From JAGVSR01 sp964589785 (GTDB lineage: Bacteria; Pseudomonadota; Alphaproteobacteria; Rhizobiales; Hyphomicrobiaceae): a DNA stretch of 64,000 bases. Where the stretch lies: NCBI GenBank assembly GCA_964589785.1, contig CAZPUQ010000013.1:1-64000 (forward strand), written 5' to 3'. The notes under the pieces are model-generated. The model was given only the letters and a program-made list of their open reading frames with translations, ran no database searches and had not been told where the DNA came from. Below are positions 17,110-27,300 of this stretch, in pieces. The position numbers and the translations under genes are program-made. Every line of letters begins with the position of its first letter. Position 1 is the first letter of the stretch.

Positions 17110-17640
17110 GTGCTCATATGCAAACTATGTACGTCCACGCGCGTCTTCGGGCTGAAAACGGTTGAAGCGCGGATCATATCCAAGATCGGGTTCGAGGTCG
17201 GCGCTACTCTTGACGAATTCAATGCAGACCATCGCGATCGCGTGTCCGAAGGCGAAGTGCTTGCGAAGCTGAGTAGCGGAGAACAGGAGGCGCGGGTCAC
17301 CAAGGCTCAAGCGGCGATGGAGATCGCCGACGTCAACAGCAAGCGGGCAGAGGCAAACCTCGCGAAGGCACAGGCCGTCCTGAAGCGGCGTGTGCGCGAC
17401 CCTGCGCGTCGATCCGGCGACAGCGCTTGGCGGATGACGCCGTTGACCATTCCACTCGTTAAGCTCGATCACATCTCGAAACATTTGGGCGAGGGCGATA
17501 CGCGTGTCGATGCGCTTAGCGAGGTCTCGATCGACGTCTTTCCTTCACAGGCGGTGGCCTTGCTTGGCCCGTCGGGGTCGGGCAAGACGATGCTCATCGA
17601 GGTGCCCCTTCACTTGAAACGCCATTTTCCCAGTGCCTGA
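17110..17640 (+). pseudogene. Fused remnants of HlyD-type adaptor and ABC ATPase genes
   Basis: The 176-codon frame joins two truncated pieces. Residues about 16-95 match the barrel and early helical hairpin of membrane fusion proteins (RVSEGEVLAKLSSGEQEARV). Residues about 112-165 match the start of a MacB/LolD-like ATPase up to Walker A (LLGPSGSGKT). The ATPase lacks Walker B and the signature motif, and the adaptor lacks its C-terminal half. A DevB-DevC-DevA type exporter locus with a large internal deletion would leave this. It is very unlikely to make a working transporter. Confidence 0.6.
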
Positions 17641-17677
17641 GCATTGGTCGAACATGAACGATGGGGAGCAGAGATCA

Positions 17678-19030
17678 ATGCAGACCATCCGACGCACATT
17701 CCTGGGATTGCTGGCCCTGTCGAGCGCTCTGTGGCTCATCGCAGAACCGTCGGTGTTTCAAACTTCCGAATTCTTCCCGCTGCGCAATGCGATGGTGCAA
17801 TATAGCGGCGTCATCGCGATGTTCTGCATGAGCGTGGCCATGGTTCTGGCTCTGAGGCCGCCCTGGCTGGAGCCGTGGCTCGGCGGGCTGGACAAGATGT
17901 ACCGCCTGCACAAGTGGCTTGGCATCGCCGCGCTTGTTGTTTCGATCATCCACTGGCACTGGAGCAAGGGGCCGAAATGGGCGGTTGGCTGGGGTTGGCT
18001 CGAGCGGCCGGCGCGGGGAGAAAGGGCCCCCGTCGAAAGCCAGGTCGAACAAGCGTTCATATCGCTTCGCGGCACCGCCGAAGGAGTAGGGGAGTGGGCC
18101 TTCTACGCCGTTGTCCTGCTTATCGCATTGGCGCTCATAAAGTCATTCCCCTACCGGCTTTTCTATAAGACGCATCGTCTGCTGGCGGTGAGCTATCTGG
18201 TACTGGTGTTCCACGCTGTCGTGCTGACGAAGTTCAGTTACTGGACCACGCCGCTCGGCGTGATGATGGGACTGCTGATGCTGGCCGGCTCGTATGCGGC
18301 CGCGATCGTCCTCGTGCGCCGCGTCGGCGCCGCTCGTCAGGTTCGCGGCAGGATCGCGGCGCTCCAATACTATCCCGGCGTGCACGCCCTTGAGACCGAA
18401 ATCGAGGTGCCGGAGGGCTGGCCCGGCCACAAACCTGGTCAGTTCGCCTTCGCGACGTCGGACCGCGACGAAGGCGCGCACCCTTATACCATCGCTTCGT
18501 CATGGAACGACAAGGAGCGCCGGATCACGTTCATCACGAAAGAGCTGGGTGACCATACCAATCGGCTGCGCGACACGCTCAAGACCGGGCAGAACGTCAC
18601 GATCGAAGGGCCATACGGCTGTTTCGATTTCGCCGACGACCGGAAGCGCCAGATTTGGATCGGCGGCGGGATAGGCATCACGCCCTTCATCGCCCGTATG
18701 AAGCACATCGTGACGGAACGTCGTATGCACGTAGAACCGCAACCACCAGCAATCGATCTGTTTCACACCACCGCCGACTATGATCAAGCAGCCATCACAA
18801 AGTTGAAGGAGGACGCCGCGGCCGCAAAAATACGCCTGCATGTTCTAGTCGACTCGCGTGATGGCTTTCTTACCGGTGACCGCATCCGTGCCGCCGTGCC
18901 GGAGTGGCGCGAGGCCAGCATCTGGTTCTGTGGTCCGCCAGGTTTCGGTGATGCACTACGCAAAAATTTCGCAGCGCAGGGCGTGCCCGTGGAGGAGCGG
19001 TTCCACCAAGAGCTATTCGCGATGCGGTGA
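17678..19030 (+). CDS. Ferric-reductase-like flavocytochrome
   Basis: 450 residues. Six hydrophobic helices (about 7-225) form a ferric reductase-like transmembrane domain with paired His (HKWLG, HWHW, HRLL, FHAVV) for two b hemes. An FAD-binding barrel with HPYTIAS and an NAD(P)H-binding domain with GGGIGITPF and a C-terminal CGPPGF follow. The family moves electrons from NAD(P)H through FAD and heme across the membrane to ferric iron, oxygen or other acceptors. Start set at the ATG with GGAG 10 bp upstream; a longer form starts at 17654. It stands alone, downstream of the HlyD/ABC fossil. Confidence 0.85.
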   Translation: MQTIRRTFLGLLALSSALWLIAEPSVFQTSEFFPLRNAMVQYSGVIAMFCMSVAMVLALRPPWLEPWLGGLDKMYRLHKWLGIAALVVSIIHWHWSKGPKWAVGWGWLERPARGERAPVESQVEQAFISLRGTAEGVGEWAFYAVVLLIALALIKSFPYRLFYKTHRLLAVSYLVLVFHAVVLTKFSYWTTPLGVMMGLLMLAGSYAAAIVLVRRVGAARQVRGRIAALQYYPGVHALETEIEVPEGWPGHKPGQFAFATSDRDEGAHPYTIASSWNDKERRITFITKELGDHTNRLRDTLKTGQNVTIEGPYGCFDFADDRKRQIWIGGGIGITPFIARMKHIVTERRMHVEPQPPAIDLFHTTADYDQAAITKLKEDAAAAKIRLHVLVDSRDGFLTGDRIRAAVPEWREASIWFCGPPGFGDALRKNFAAQGVPVEERFHQELFAMR

Positions 19031-19304
19031 CAAAAGACTAAAACAACTCACGCGACATCCGCTTGGCGACATCTCTTGACCAGTTCTACGGCGCCTGCCC
19101 CGGCTGAGCCGCAAGGTTTTCCCATCCGCCTTCAGTTTGGGATAAGCGTCATGCGAGCTACGTTGGTCATATTTGAAAAGGATCGACCGTTGAGTCGTCA
19201 TTAGAGGTCGTCGGCAACACAACTGCGCGGCACGCGCGTTCTTACAGTAATGGCACTCGCGGCGCTTGCGCTGCCGATGCCCCCGTATGCGGGTGGCACG
19301 ACCC

Positions 19305-19550
19305 ATGCAGAGACGCCAGCCGTTGCTCGACCTCGCCTATCTGGAGCACCGGCTTGGCGCGTGGGCAGCACCGCAACAGACGGCAGATCCCCAGCTCTGT
19401 CTTCATCCCGGACCGTTCCAGAACCTGGAGATCTTCGATTGCCTGATGTCGCTGCCGCCGGAGTGGCGCGGACGCAGTCTCTGGATCGACCACCTCCTGG
19501 CAACCCGGTGTCCGCAGCTGGCGGCGTGGCCGTTCATCCGGGTCGGCGTC
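19305..19550 (+). pseudogene. C-terminal fragment of an asparagine-synthase-like gene
   Basis: About 80 codons starting at RRQPLLDLAYLEHRLG read like the end of an asparagine-synthetase-fold protein: a 'P-F-x-N-L-E-I-F-D' stretch, LMSLPPEWRG, and LATRCPQLAAWPF. The N-terminal catalytic part is absent. The fragment lies antisense over the 3' half of the DUF5681 gene, marking a rearrangement junction near 19550. Confidence 0.4.
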
Positions 19551-19711
19551 CCGCCGATGACGGCGACCTGCGTCTGCTTGAAGACATAGACGTCGGCCTC
19601 GCTGATGGGCGGCTTCTTGCGCGGCCGACCCTTCAGGTTCGGGCAGTAGCCCTTCTTCCAGCGGCCGTTCCGGTCGCGGCCCGTCATGTTGTCGTCAGTC
19701 ATCGAACGCAT
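19403..19711 (-). CDS. DUF5681-type protein, 3' part probably replaced
   Basis: Residues about 12-55 match DUF5681 (GRWKKGYCPNLKGRPRKK, then a segment ending around TPTRMNGHA). This family is common in prophage and mobile regions and is often found as a small N-terminal module. After about residue 58 the sequence turns Arg/Ser-rich and is simply the antisense of the asparagine-synthase-like fragment. The original 3' end has therefore probably been lost and the present stop is accidental. It lies 100 bp downstream of the 240-residue gene on the same strand. Confidence 0.45.
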   Translation of the reverse strand: MRSMTDDNMTGRDRNGRWKKGYCPNLKGRPRKKPPISEADVYVFKQTQVAVIGGTPTRMNGHAASCGHRVARRWSIQRLRPRHSGGSDIRQSKISRFWNGPG

Positions 19712-19811
19712 CCTCCTCTTCTCCTCCCTGGCTCTCCGGGAGCCGGCAACTCAAAGACCCCGACAGGGGCCGCAAATCGCCATGACTCCATCGGCAAAGG
19801 TCCTCCTCCGC

Positions 19812-20534
19812 TCAGCTCGGGCGCCGGGGCCGTCCACGCGGGACGAAGGGGGCCGCATCCAGGAACGCGCTGACCGCCTGGGCGACGGCGGCGATCTCGA
19901 GCGTGATGACGGTGCGGCGGTGGAGCGGCATCAGCGCGTCGAGACGCGCCTGCAGCTCGGCGACGCCTTCGCAGAACACCGGCTCAAGAAAGACCGCTGG
20001 GCTTCCCTTGCGGCGCGGTGGGGCCGGAGCCAGGACCTCCGTCATCTCGATGCGGTTGAGGACCAGGAAGACGCGGGCATCCGCGAGCGGGGCCTTGCCG
20101 CCCCCGCGCTCCAGGCGCGGCAGCCTGGGGTGCATCTTGGCGAGGGGCCGCTGGCGGTCGATGAGCGAGGGGCGGTCGACGAGGGCGGGGAACCAGTCTT
20201 CGAGCGGCTCGCGCAGGTGGCGCATCAGAAAGACAATCTCGCCCTGCTTGAAGCCGACGTCGAGCAGGTCGAGGGCGAGCGCCAGGCAAAAGGCGTCGAA
20301 GGACGTGTACGGGACCTCGGTGCCGCTGCCGCCGTCCGTGGGCTCGACGAAGGCAAAGGCGCTCGGTGGTGCGGCGCCGAGTGCCGCGACGTCGAGGTCC
20401 CGGTCGAGGTCGAGAAGCCGCTTGATCCGGGTCTTGAACACCGCCGGCGGGCCATCCCCGGGGCTGCGCGCGAGCGTGAACGCGCGCCACAGCGCCCATT
20501 CGACCTGTCCGCGCCTGTAGGTGAGGGTGCTCAT
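19812..20534 (-). CDS. Hypothetical 240-residue protein
   Basis: Soluble protein with good alphaproteobacterial codon composition and no signal peptide. It opens with LTYRRGQVEWALWRAF and contains FKTRIKRLLDLDRD, a pattern like DNA-binding or phage-related adaptor proteins, and a Pro/Arg-rich C-terminal tail. I do not recognise a named domain. It lies upstream of the DUF5681 gene on the same strand, a pairing seen in mobile regions; I infer a prophage or island remnant. Confidence 0.55.
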   Translation of the reverse strand: MSTLTYRRGQVEWALWRAFTLARSPGDGPPAVFKTRIKRLLDLDRDLDVAALGAAPPSAFAFVEPTDGGSGTEVPYTSFDAFCLALALDLLDVGFKQGEIVFLMRHLREPLEDWFPALVDRPSLIDRQRPLAKMHPRLPRLERGGGKAPLADARVFLVLNRIEMTEVLAPAPPRRKGSPAVFLEPVFCEGVAELQARLDALMPLHRRTVITLEIAAVAQAVSAFLDAAPFVPRGRPRRPS

Positions 20535-21408
20535 GCTGGCTCAAAAAGAAGTTTCAATAAGGGTTTATATACAGTCTGAAAAAGAACCCTGCAAGAGGGG
20601 CGCAATAAGGACGGGCGCGGCGACGGCAGGTTCCTCGGCATGGTTTCGAGGGGGCACAGTGGTGCTCACGTGGCACCTCTACGGCACCTGTTCGGCCGCT
20701 TGATGGGCCCCGTTTGGCACGTCGTTGGCCCCCGATCGGCGCCTGCCGTGCACGTGTTATTTTGAGCGGGGCTCGGCGGCGAGAGGCGCGCTAACCCTGA
20801 GGTTCTGCGAGGAATTCCCGCGTTTCGGTCCGCGGCGCCGGCGATTTCGCCCGTGCTAATCGCTGCAAAACACGTGGAATTGGCCGATTTTGGCCGACCC
20901 AGACCGCAGAGACCCGTTCGCGGTGGACTGTGTCCACCACCATCCCGAACTCACGCGCCCGAGGGGCGCTCCACATGGGCGCCGCAACGCGGCGGGTCGC
21001 CTCACCCGGCGCTGGCGCGCGATGGCGCATCTCTCCCAACGTCATGGCCGCACGTGAGGCGGCCATCCAGGAGCCCATGCTCCACTGTTGGCGGCTGTGA
21101 CCCTCCATGGCCGGGTCACGCCGGGCCATGACGTGAGGGTGGTTGGGCCGCGCGAGAGGCGAGCGCCGCTCCCGCCGACGGGCCCTCGCCGGCCCTTGCA
21201 GGCGCCGCCTTGAGACCCCATCCTTTTCCATTGAGCCGGCCTTAAAACCACAAGCGCTCAAAGGCCGGCCGAGCCGCCGGTGGACCAAAGGATAACTGGT
21301 CAGCCATGCCTCTTTGGATATAGCGTGGCTCTGATTACCAAAGGCCACCCCTTCCACCCGGGCGCAGCGGGCTGGCCATCATAAAATCGACCCCAGGAGG
21401 AACGAACG
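20535..21408. other. 874-bp region without a gene
   Basis: No frame here has convincing protein composition. It contains the first full copy of the dispersed palindromic element (21032-21138) and, just before 21409, the AGGAGG ribosome binding site of the aldehyde dehydrogenase gene. It separates the fossil-rich region from the higher-GC region. Confidence 0.5.
21032..21138 (-). repeat. Dispersed palindromic element, copy 1
   Basis: About 107 bp, matching the reverse complement of 26657-26762 with scattered substitutions. Each copy has two hairpins (ATGGCCGC...GCGGCCAT type and ATGGCCGGG...CCCGGCCAT type) separated by about 35 bp, framed by CCAACGTCATGG and CCATGACGT ends. The layout is like REP/BIME intergenic elements. 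It carries no coding sequence. Confidence 0.7.
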
Positions 21409-22929
<1,521 letters not shown>

Positions 22930-22945
22930 TCCGAGGCGAGACAAC

Positions 22946-22975
22946 GCGGGCCCGGTCCATTGCCGGGCCCGCTTT
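22946..22975 (+). terminator. Rho-independent terminator of exaC
   Basis: Perfect 10-bp stem GCGGGCCCGG/CCGGGCCCGC with a 7-base loop, followed by TTTG, 17 bp after the exaC stop. Confidence 0.7.
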
Positions 22976-23057
22976 GCGTCTGGAGCCTCCCGCACACCGC
23001 CATGCGCGGGAGGCTCGTCGTCCCATCAACGCATTCATTCCCTGCTCAGAGGCCCCA

Positions 23058-23654
23058 ATGTCGAGCCCCACGCTGCGTTCCCTCCTCGCCCTTCCGACCG
23101 AACCCGCCCCGCTCTCCAAGTCGGCGCTGGTCCTGATCGACTGCCAGAACACGTACCGCGAAGGCGTCATGCAGCTCGAGGGCGTCGAGCCGGCGCTCAA
23201 GGAGTGCGCGCGGCTCCTCAAGCGGGCGCGGGCGGCCGGCACGCCCGTCATCCACATCCAGCACGATGCCGGCGCCGGCTCGCCCTACGACGTCCATGCC
23301 CCGATCGGGCAAATCTCCGATCCGGTCGCGCCGCTGAGCGGCGAGAAGGTCATCGTCAAGAGCCTGCCGAGCGCCTTCGAGGGCACCGACCTCGACGCGG
23401 AGCTGAAGCGCCTCGGCGTGGCCGACCTTGTGCTGGCGGGCTTCATGACCCATGTTTGCGTGAACTCGACCGCGCGCGCCGCGTTCAATCACGGCTACCG
23501 GCCGACGGTCGTCGCCGCGGGTACGGCCACGCGCTCCATTCCCGATCCCCGCGGGGGCGACGTCCCGGCCGCCGTCCTGCACGCCGCCGCGCTCGCAAGC
23601 CTTGCCGACATCTTTGCCATCGTCGTGCCCGACAGCAACGAGGTGCCCCCATGA
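23058..23654 (+). CDS. Isochorismatase-family cysteine hydrolase
   Basis: 198 residues. The catalytic triad of the family is visible: Asp in LVLIDCQNTY (about residue 28), Lys in VIVKSLPSAF (about 100) and Cys in GFMTHVCVNSTAR (about 133) with the preceding non-Pro cis bend. Members hydrolyse amides or vinyl ethers such as nicotinamide, ureidoacrylate or isochorismate; the substrate cannot be assigned. Its stop overlaps the DUF779 start (ATGA), so the two are translationally coupled. Confidence 0.82.
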   Translation: MSSPTLRSLLALPTEPAPLSKSALVLIDCQNTYREGVMQLEGVEPALKECARLLKRARAAGTPVIHIQHDAGAGSPYDVHAPIGQISDPVAPLSGEKVIVKSLPSAFEGTDLDAELKRLGVADLVLAGFMTHVCVNSTARAAFNHGYRPTVVAAGTATRSIPDPRGGDVPAAVLHAAALASLADIFAIVVPDSNEVPP

Positions 23655-24055
23655 CCGACCGCGTCGCCCGCGTCAGCGCCACGCCGGAAGCCCTCGACCT
23701 CATCGCCAGGCTCCAGACGATGCACGGCCCCCTCCTGTTCCACCAGTCGGGCGGCTGCTGCGACGGCTCGGCCCCCATGTGTTACCCGCGCGGCGAGTTC
23801 CGCGTCGGCGCGCAGGATGTCTACCTGGGCGAGATCGGCGGCCAGCCGTTCTATATCGGCAAGGCGCAATTCGAGTACTGGCAGGACACGCACCTCATTA
23901 TCGACGTGGTGCCGGGCCGCGGCTCGGGTTTCTCGCTGGAGGCGCCGGAAGGCGTCCGCTTCCTGACCCGCTCGCGCGTCTACACGGATGCCGAGTTCGA
24001 CGCGCTCGGCCGCATGGGTCCGCCGCCGACCGGCGTCGAGCGCCCGGCGGCCTGA
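23651..24055 (+). CDS. DUF779 protein
   Basis: 134 residues. Conserved DUF779 features: FHQSGGCCDGSAPMCY with three Cys, a YIG..QF.YW stretch and a VVPGRGSGFSLE segment. The fold is a small beta-rich protein that may bind metal through the Cys cluster. The family is nearly always encoded beside AcoD/ExaC-type aldehyde dehydrogenases, as here, but its biochemical role is not known to me. It overlaps the preceding gene by 4 bp and is convergent with phaC 15 bp away. Confidence 0.85.
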   Translation: MTDRVARVSATPEALDLIARLQTMHGPLLFHQSGGCCDGSAPMCYPRGEFRVGAQDVYLGEIGGQPFYIGKAQFEYWQDTHLIIDVVPGRGSGFSLEAPEGVRFLTRSRVYTDAEFDALGRMGPPPTGVERPAA

Positions 24056-24070
24056 CCGTCTGCCCCGGCC

Positions 24071-25963
24071 TCAGGTCTCCAGGACGTACACGCCCGGCGC
24101 CTCGCATTTCGCAGGAAATCCCTTCTTCGGTGCGCCCATCGCCGGCGGCGCAACCGGATCGCCCGACCGCTCGGCGAGCCACATCGCCCACGCCGGCCAC
24201 CAGGAGCCCGGCTGAACGGGCGTCTCGGCCACCCACGTCTCCGCGTCGCGGTGGACCTCGCTCTCGCGATGCGTGCTCATCCGGTAGCTGCGGCGGGCAT
24301 GGCCGGGCTCCGACACGATGCCCGCGTTATGTCCGCCCTCGGTGAGCACGAACGTCACGTCGGTATCGGCGAGGTGGTTCCACTTGTAGACCGAGCGCCA
24401 GGGCGCGACGTGATCCTTCACCGTGCCGACGCAGAACACCGGCTGGCGGATGTCGGCGACGGCCACCGGCCGGCCGTCCACCTTGTAGCGGCCCTCGGCG
24501 AGATCGTTGTCGAGATAGAGCTTGCGCAGATACTCCGAATGCATGCGGTAGGGCATGCGGGTGGAATCGGCGTTCCAGGCCATGAGGTCGGTCATCGGCT
24601 GGCGCTCGCCGATGAGGTAGTCCTGCATGATGCGCGACCAGACGAGGTCGTTGGAGCGCAGGAGCTGGAACGCGCCCGACATCTGCCGGGCATCGAGGAA
24701 GCCCTGCTCCCACATCATGTCCTCGAGGAACCGCAACTGGCTCTCGTTGATGAAGAGCTGCAGCTCGCCGGGCTCGGTGAAATCGACCTGGGCGGCGAGG
24801 AAGGACAGCGTGGCGAACGGCGAGGCGCCGTTGCGGGCCAGCGCCGCGGCCGCGATCGCGAGCAGCGTGCCGCCGAGACAGTAGCCGACGCCGTGCACCT
24901 TCGCATCCGGCACGATCGCGCCGATCGCCTCCAGGGCCGCGGAGACGCCGAGGCGCCGGTAATCCTCCAGCCCCATGTCGCGCGCCTCGGGGTCGGGGTT
25001 TTTCCACGAGATGCAGAAGACGGTGAAGCCCTGGCCCACGAGGTAGCGGATCAGCGAGTTGTGCGGCGACAAATCGAGGATGTAGTACTTCATGATCCAC
25101 GCCGGCACGATCAGGATCGGCTCGGGCCGAACGGTGCCGGTGGACGGGCTGTACTGGATGAGCTCCATCAGCGCGGTGCGCGCCACGACCTTGCCGGGCG
25201 TCAGCGCCACCTCGTGACCGGGGCGGAAGTTCTCCGCGCCGGCCGGCGGCTGGCCGCCCTGCATGCGCTCGAAATCGTCCAGGAAATGCTGGAAGCCGCG
25301 CACGAGGTTGCGCCCGTTCTCGTGCATCGTCCGGTTGAGCACATCCGGGTTGGTCAGGATGAAGTTCGACGGCGAGACGACGTCCAGAACCTGGCGGGCG
25401 GCGAACTGCAGCATCCGCTCGTGCTGCGCCGACAGTCCCGGCACGCCGGTCGTCGCCACGTGCCACCACTGCTGCGTCAGCAGGTGCGACTGGTAGAAGA
25501 GGTTGAACGGCCATTTGCGCCAGCCGTCCGAGGCGAACCGCTTGTCCTGCGGCAGCGGCTCGATGCACGGCGCATGGCCGTTGCCGCCCAGCGCGCAGCG
25601 CAGCGCGAACTGCTGCAGGCGCAGCGACTTCCGCCACGCCTTTTCCATGAGCTGCATCCGCTTGCCGGGCGAGGCCGCCAAGTGCGTTGCCCAGTCGAGA
25701 TAGGCGCCGACGAGGGAGGCCGGCGACAGTCCGTAGCTGAGCTTGGCGATGGCCGCGTGGGACGCACGGTCGAGCAACTCGGCGAGCGCCGTCGCCGTAT
25801 AGGAATCGCGCTCGGGGGAGGTCGGCCGGTAGCCCGTCTCCGACGCCTCCGGTCGATCGACGACGGAGGGATGGGGAAGAGCAACGGACGGGGTTGCCGA
25901 CGGCCTGTCCTGCGGCACGGCCACGAGGGGCCTCGCGAGGTGTCGGGGAGAAGGGCGACGCAT
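24071..25963 (-). CDS. phaC: Poly(3-hydroxyalkanoate) synthase, class I type
   Basis: 630 residues. A variable N-terminal third is followed by the PhaC alpha/beta-hydrolase core with lipase-like box GYCLGG (nucleophile Cys362), the catalytic Asp in VKDHVAPW and the His in EGGHNAGI. The enzyme polymerises (R)-3-hydroxyacyl-CoA into storage granules. The N-terminus has about 50 extra Pro/Arg-rich residues compared with typical class I enzymes. GAGG precedes the ATG. A TTGA-N6-TCAA box lies 85 bp upstream, in the divergent region shared with the CBS gene. Confidence 0.92.
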   Translation of the reverse strand: MRRPSPRHLARPLVAVPQDRPSATPSVALPHPSVVDRPEASETGYRPTSPERDSYTATALAELLDRASHAAIAKLSYGLSPASLVGAYLDWATHLAASPGKRMQLMEKAWRKSLRLQQFALRCALGGNGHAPCIEPLPQDKRFASDGWRKWPFNLFYQSHLLTQQWWHVATTGVPGLSAQHERMLQFAARQVLDVVSPSNFILTNPDVLNRTMHENGRNLVRGFQHFLDDFERMQGGQPPAGAENFRPGHEVALTPGKVVARTALMELIQYSPSTGTVRPEPILIVPAWIMKYYILDLSPHNSLIRYLVGQGFTVFCISWKNPDPEARDMGLEDYRRLGVSAALEAIGAIVPDAKVHGVGYCLGGTLLAIAAAALARNGASPFATLSFLAAQVDFTEPGELQLFINESQLRFLEDMMWEQGFLDARQMSGAFQLLRSNDLVWSRIMQDYLIGERQPMTDLMAWNADSTRMPYRMHSEYLRKLYLDNDLAEGRYKVDGRPVAVADIRQPVFCVGTVKDHVAPWRSVYKWNHLADTDVTFVLTEGGHNAGIVSEPGHARRSYRMSTHRESEVHRDAETWVAETPVQPGSWWPAWAMWLAERSGDPVAPPAMGAPKKGFPAKCEAPGVYVLET

Positions 25964-26047
25964 GGCAACCTCGTACGTTGTCGGACGATTTCCGCGCTCC
26001 GGCGGGATCTTGTTTCAGATATAGGCGTTCGCGTGGCCGCTGGCGAA

Positions 26048-26061
26048 TTGAGCTGAATCAA
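26048..26061. promoter_or_regulatory. FixK/Fnr-type box between phaC and the CBS gene
   Basis: TTGA-GCTGAA-TCAA, matching the TTGA-N6-TCAA consensus of FixK/Fnr/Dnr proteins. It lies 85 bp upstream of phaC (minus) and 132 bp upstream of the CBS gene (plus). Confidence 0.5.
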
Positions 26062-26192
26062 GGCGCGCGCCCGACTGTCGGCGCCGTAGTAAATGTCGCA
26101 ATAACGGACGCCATGATGATGGGTGCGCGACAGGGTCTGACGGCCGCATCGTCAACCCAAGGCGAACGCGCCACCGGGAAAGGAGGCCTGCG

Positions 26193-26615
26193 ATGGCCAA
26201 CCGCAAGCTTTACACCATCGTCAAGGATCAGAACCCGCTGGTGATGGGCGAGGGCGAGTGCGTGCAGGCTGCATGCGCGGCCATGCACCGGCGTCGCGCC
26301 GGCTCCGTTCTCGTCGTCGACGCGCAGAACCGTCTCAGGGGCATCTTCACGGGCCGCGACGCCGTGCGCGTCGTGGGCGGCGGCGGTGACTTGGCGGCGA
26401 CGCCACTCGGCCGGGCGATGACCTGCGATCCCGTCACGATTGCACCTGGCGCGCGGGCCATCGACGCGCTGCGCCTGATGTCGGACGGCGGCTTCCGCCA
26501 CGTCCCTGTCGTCGCGGACGGCCGCATTCTCGGCATCGTGTCCCGCGGCGATTTCCTCGGCAGCGAGATCGAGCGCCTCGACGAGGACGAGCATCTGGCC
26601 GAGTGCCTCTGGTAG
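26193..26615 (+). CDS. Two-CBS-domain protein
   Basis: 140 residues made almost entirely of a CBS pair. The first covers about residues 10-65 (GSVLVVDAQNRLRGIFTGRDAVR), the second about 78-130 (FRHVPVVADGRILGIVSRGDFL). CBS pairs bind adenine nucleotides or SAM and act as energy or redox sensors. No effector domain is fused. AAGGAGG precedes the ATG. Stand-alone CBS proteins of this type are often induced at low oxygen, consistent with the upstream TTGA-N6-TCAA box. Confidence 0.85.
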   Translation: MANRKLYTIVKDQNPLVMGEGECVQAACAAMHRRRAGSVLVVDAQNRLRGIFTGRDAVRVVGGGGDLAATPLGRAMTCDPVTIAPGARAIDALRLMSDGGFRHVPVVADGRILGIVSRGDFLGSEIERLDEDEHLAECLW

Positions 26616-26656
26616 GCCGTCCGACGGCGGCCGCACCGCGAACGCCTTGTAGCTTC

Positions 26657-26762
26657 CCCCACGTCATGGCCGGGTTCAACCCGGCCATCCAGGCTGCAGC
26701 CCCCAATAGTTGAGCCTGGGCTCCTGGATGGCCGCCTCGCGGGCGGCCATGACGTTGGGAGC
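26657..26762 (+). repeat. Dispersed palindromic element, copy 2
   Basis: About 106 bp, the inverted counterpart of 21032-21138. It contains the hairpins ATGGCCGGGTT...AACCCGGCCAT and ATGGCCGCC...GGCGGCCAT. It begins about 40 bp after the CBS stop and may serve as its transcription end. Confidence 0.7.
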
Positions 26763-27300
26763 GAAGTTGTCCCCGCCGCTTATCGCGCACCCTAGACTGG
26801 CGCACCTGCATCACTCGGGGGCGCCGTCCGGAGGCGTCTGGATCGCGCGACGCAGGGGCGGGTGCGGGAGGACCTTCGAGGCTCGACGCGGGCCAACCCT
26901 CCCGACTTTATCTCCATACCCCGCGGTAACGCAGGGTCCGGGTGGGGTACCGGTGAAAAGTGGAGGCCGGCAGGCCTGGGGTAAGAGCGAGCCCAGGCGA
27001 AGCCCGTCAAAGCGGGGCGCCGCGGCGCTTCATTCTAGATCCTTGCGGACGACCCGCGGCTCCGCCGCGCCCCGCTCCCCGAACGGTGTCACCTCCGGTG
27101 CGAAGGCACGCGGGGTGTGCGCTCGTGTCTGCCTGCCCCTCTCTCCGCACGCGGGGAGAGGGAATGGGGGAGCAGACTATGTTGCCGAAATGCCATTCGC
27201 CTCCCGTAGACAACCTCCTTTCCGCCCGTCAGAAGGAGACGGCCGGCGGTGGCCCCGCCTGCCCGGCTCACGCGCCATGCCTACGGAGCGGCCTCCCCGC
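26763..27300. other. Upstream region of the acyltransferase, no gene seen
   Basis: Frames here are arginine- and proline-rich and look like noise. A hairpin of the CTCTCTCCGCACGCGGGGAGAG kind lies near 27140-27161, a short palindrome of a sort often scattered in such genomes (a similar one is near 56640-56672). Nothing else is supported. Confidence 0.4.

Noticed and set aside
20715..20730. TGGCACG-N4-TGGC, resembling a sigma-54 promoter, upstream of exaC.
   Set aside because: The conserved TTGC element is altered and the site is nearly 700 bp from the gene; no sigma-54 activator is nearby.
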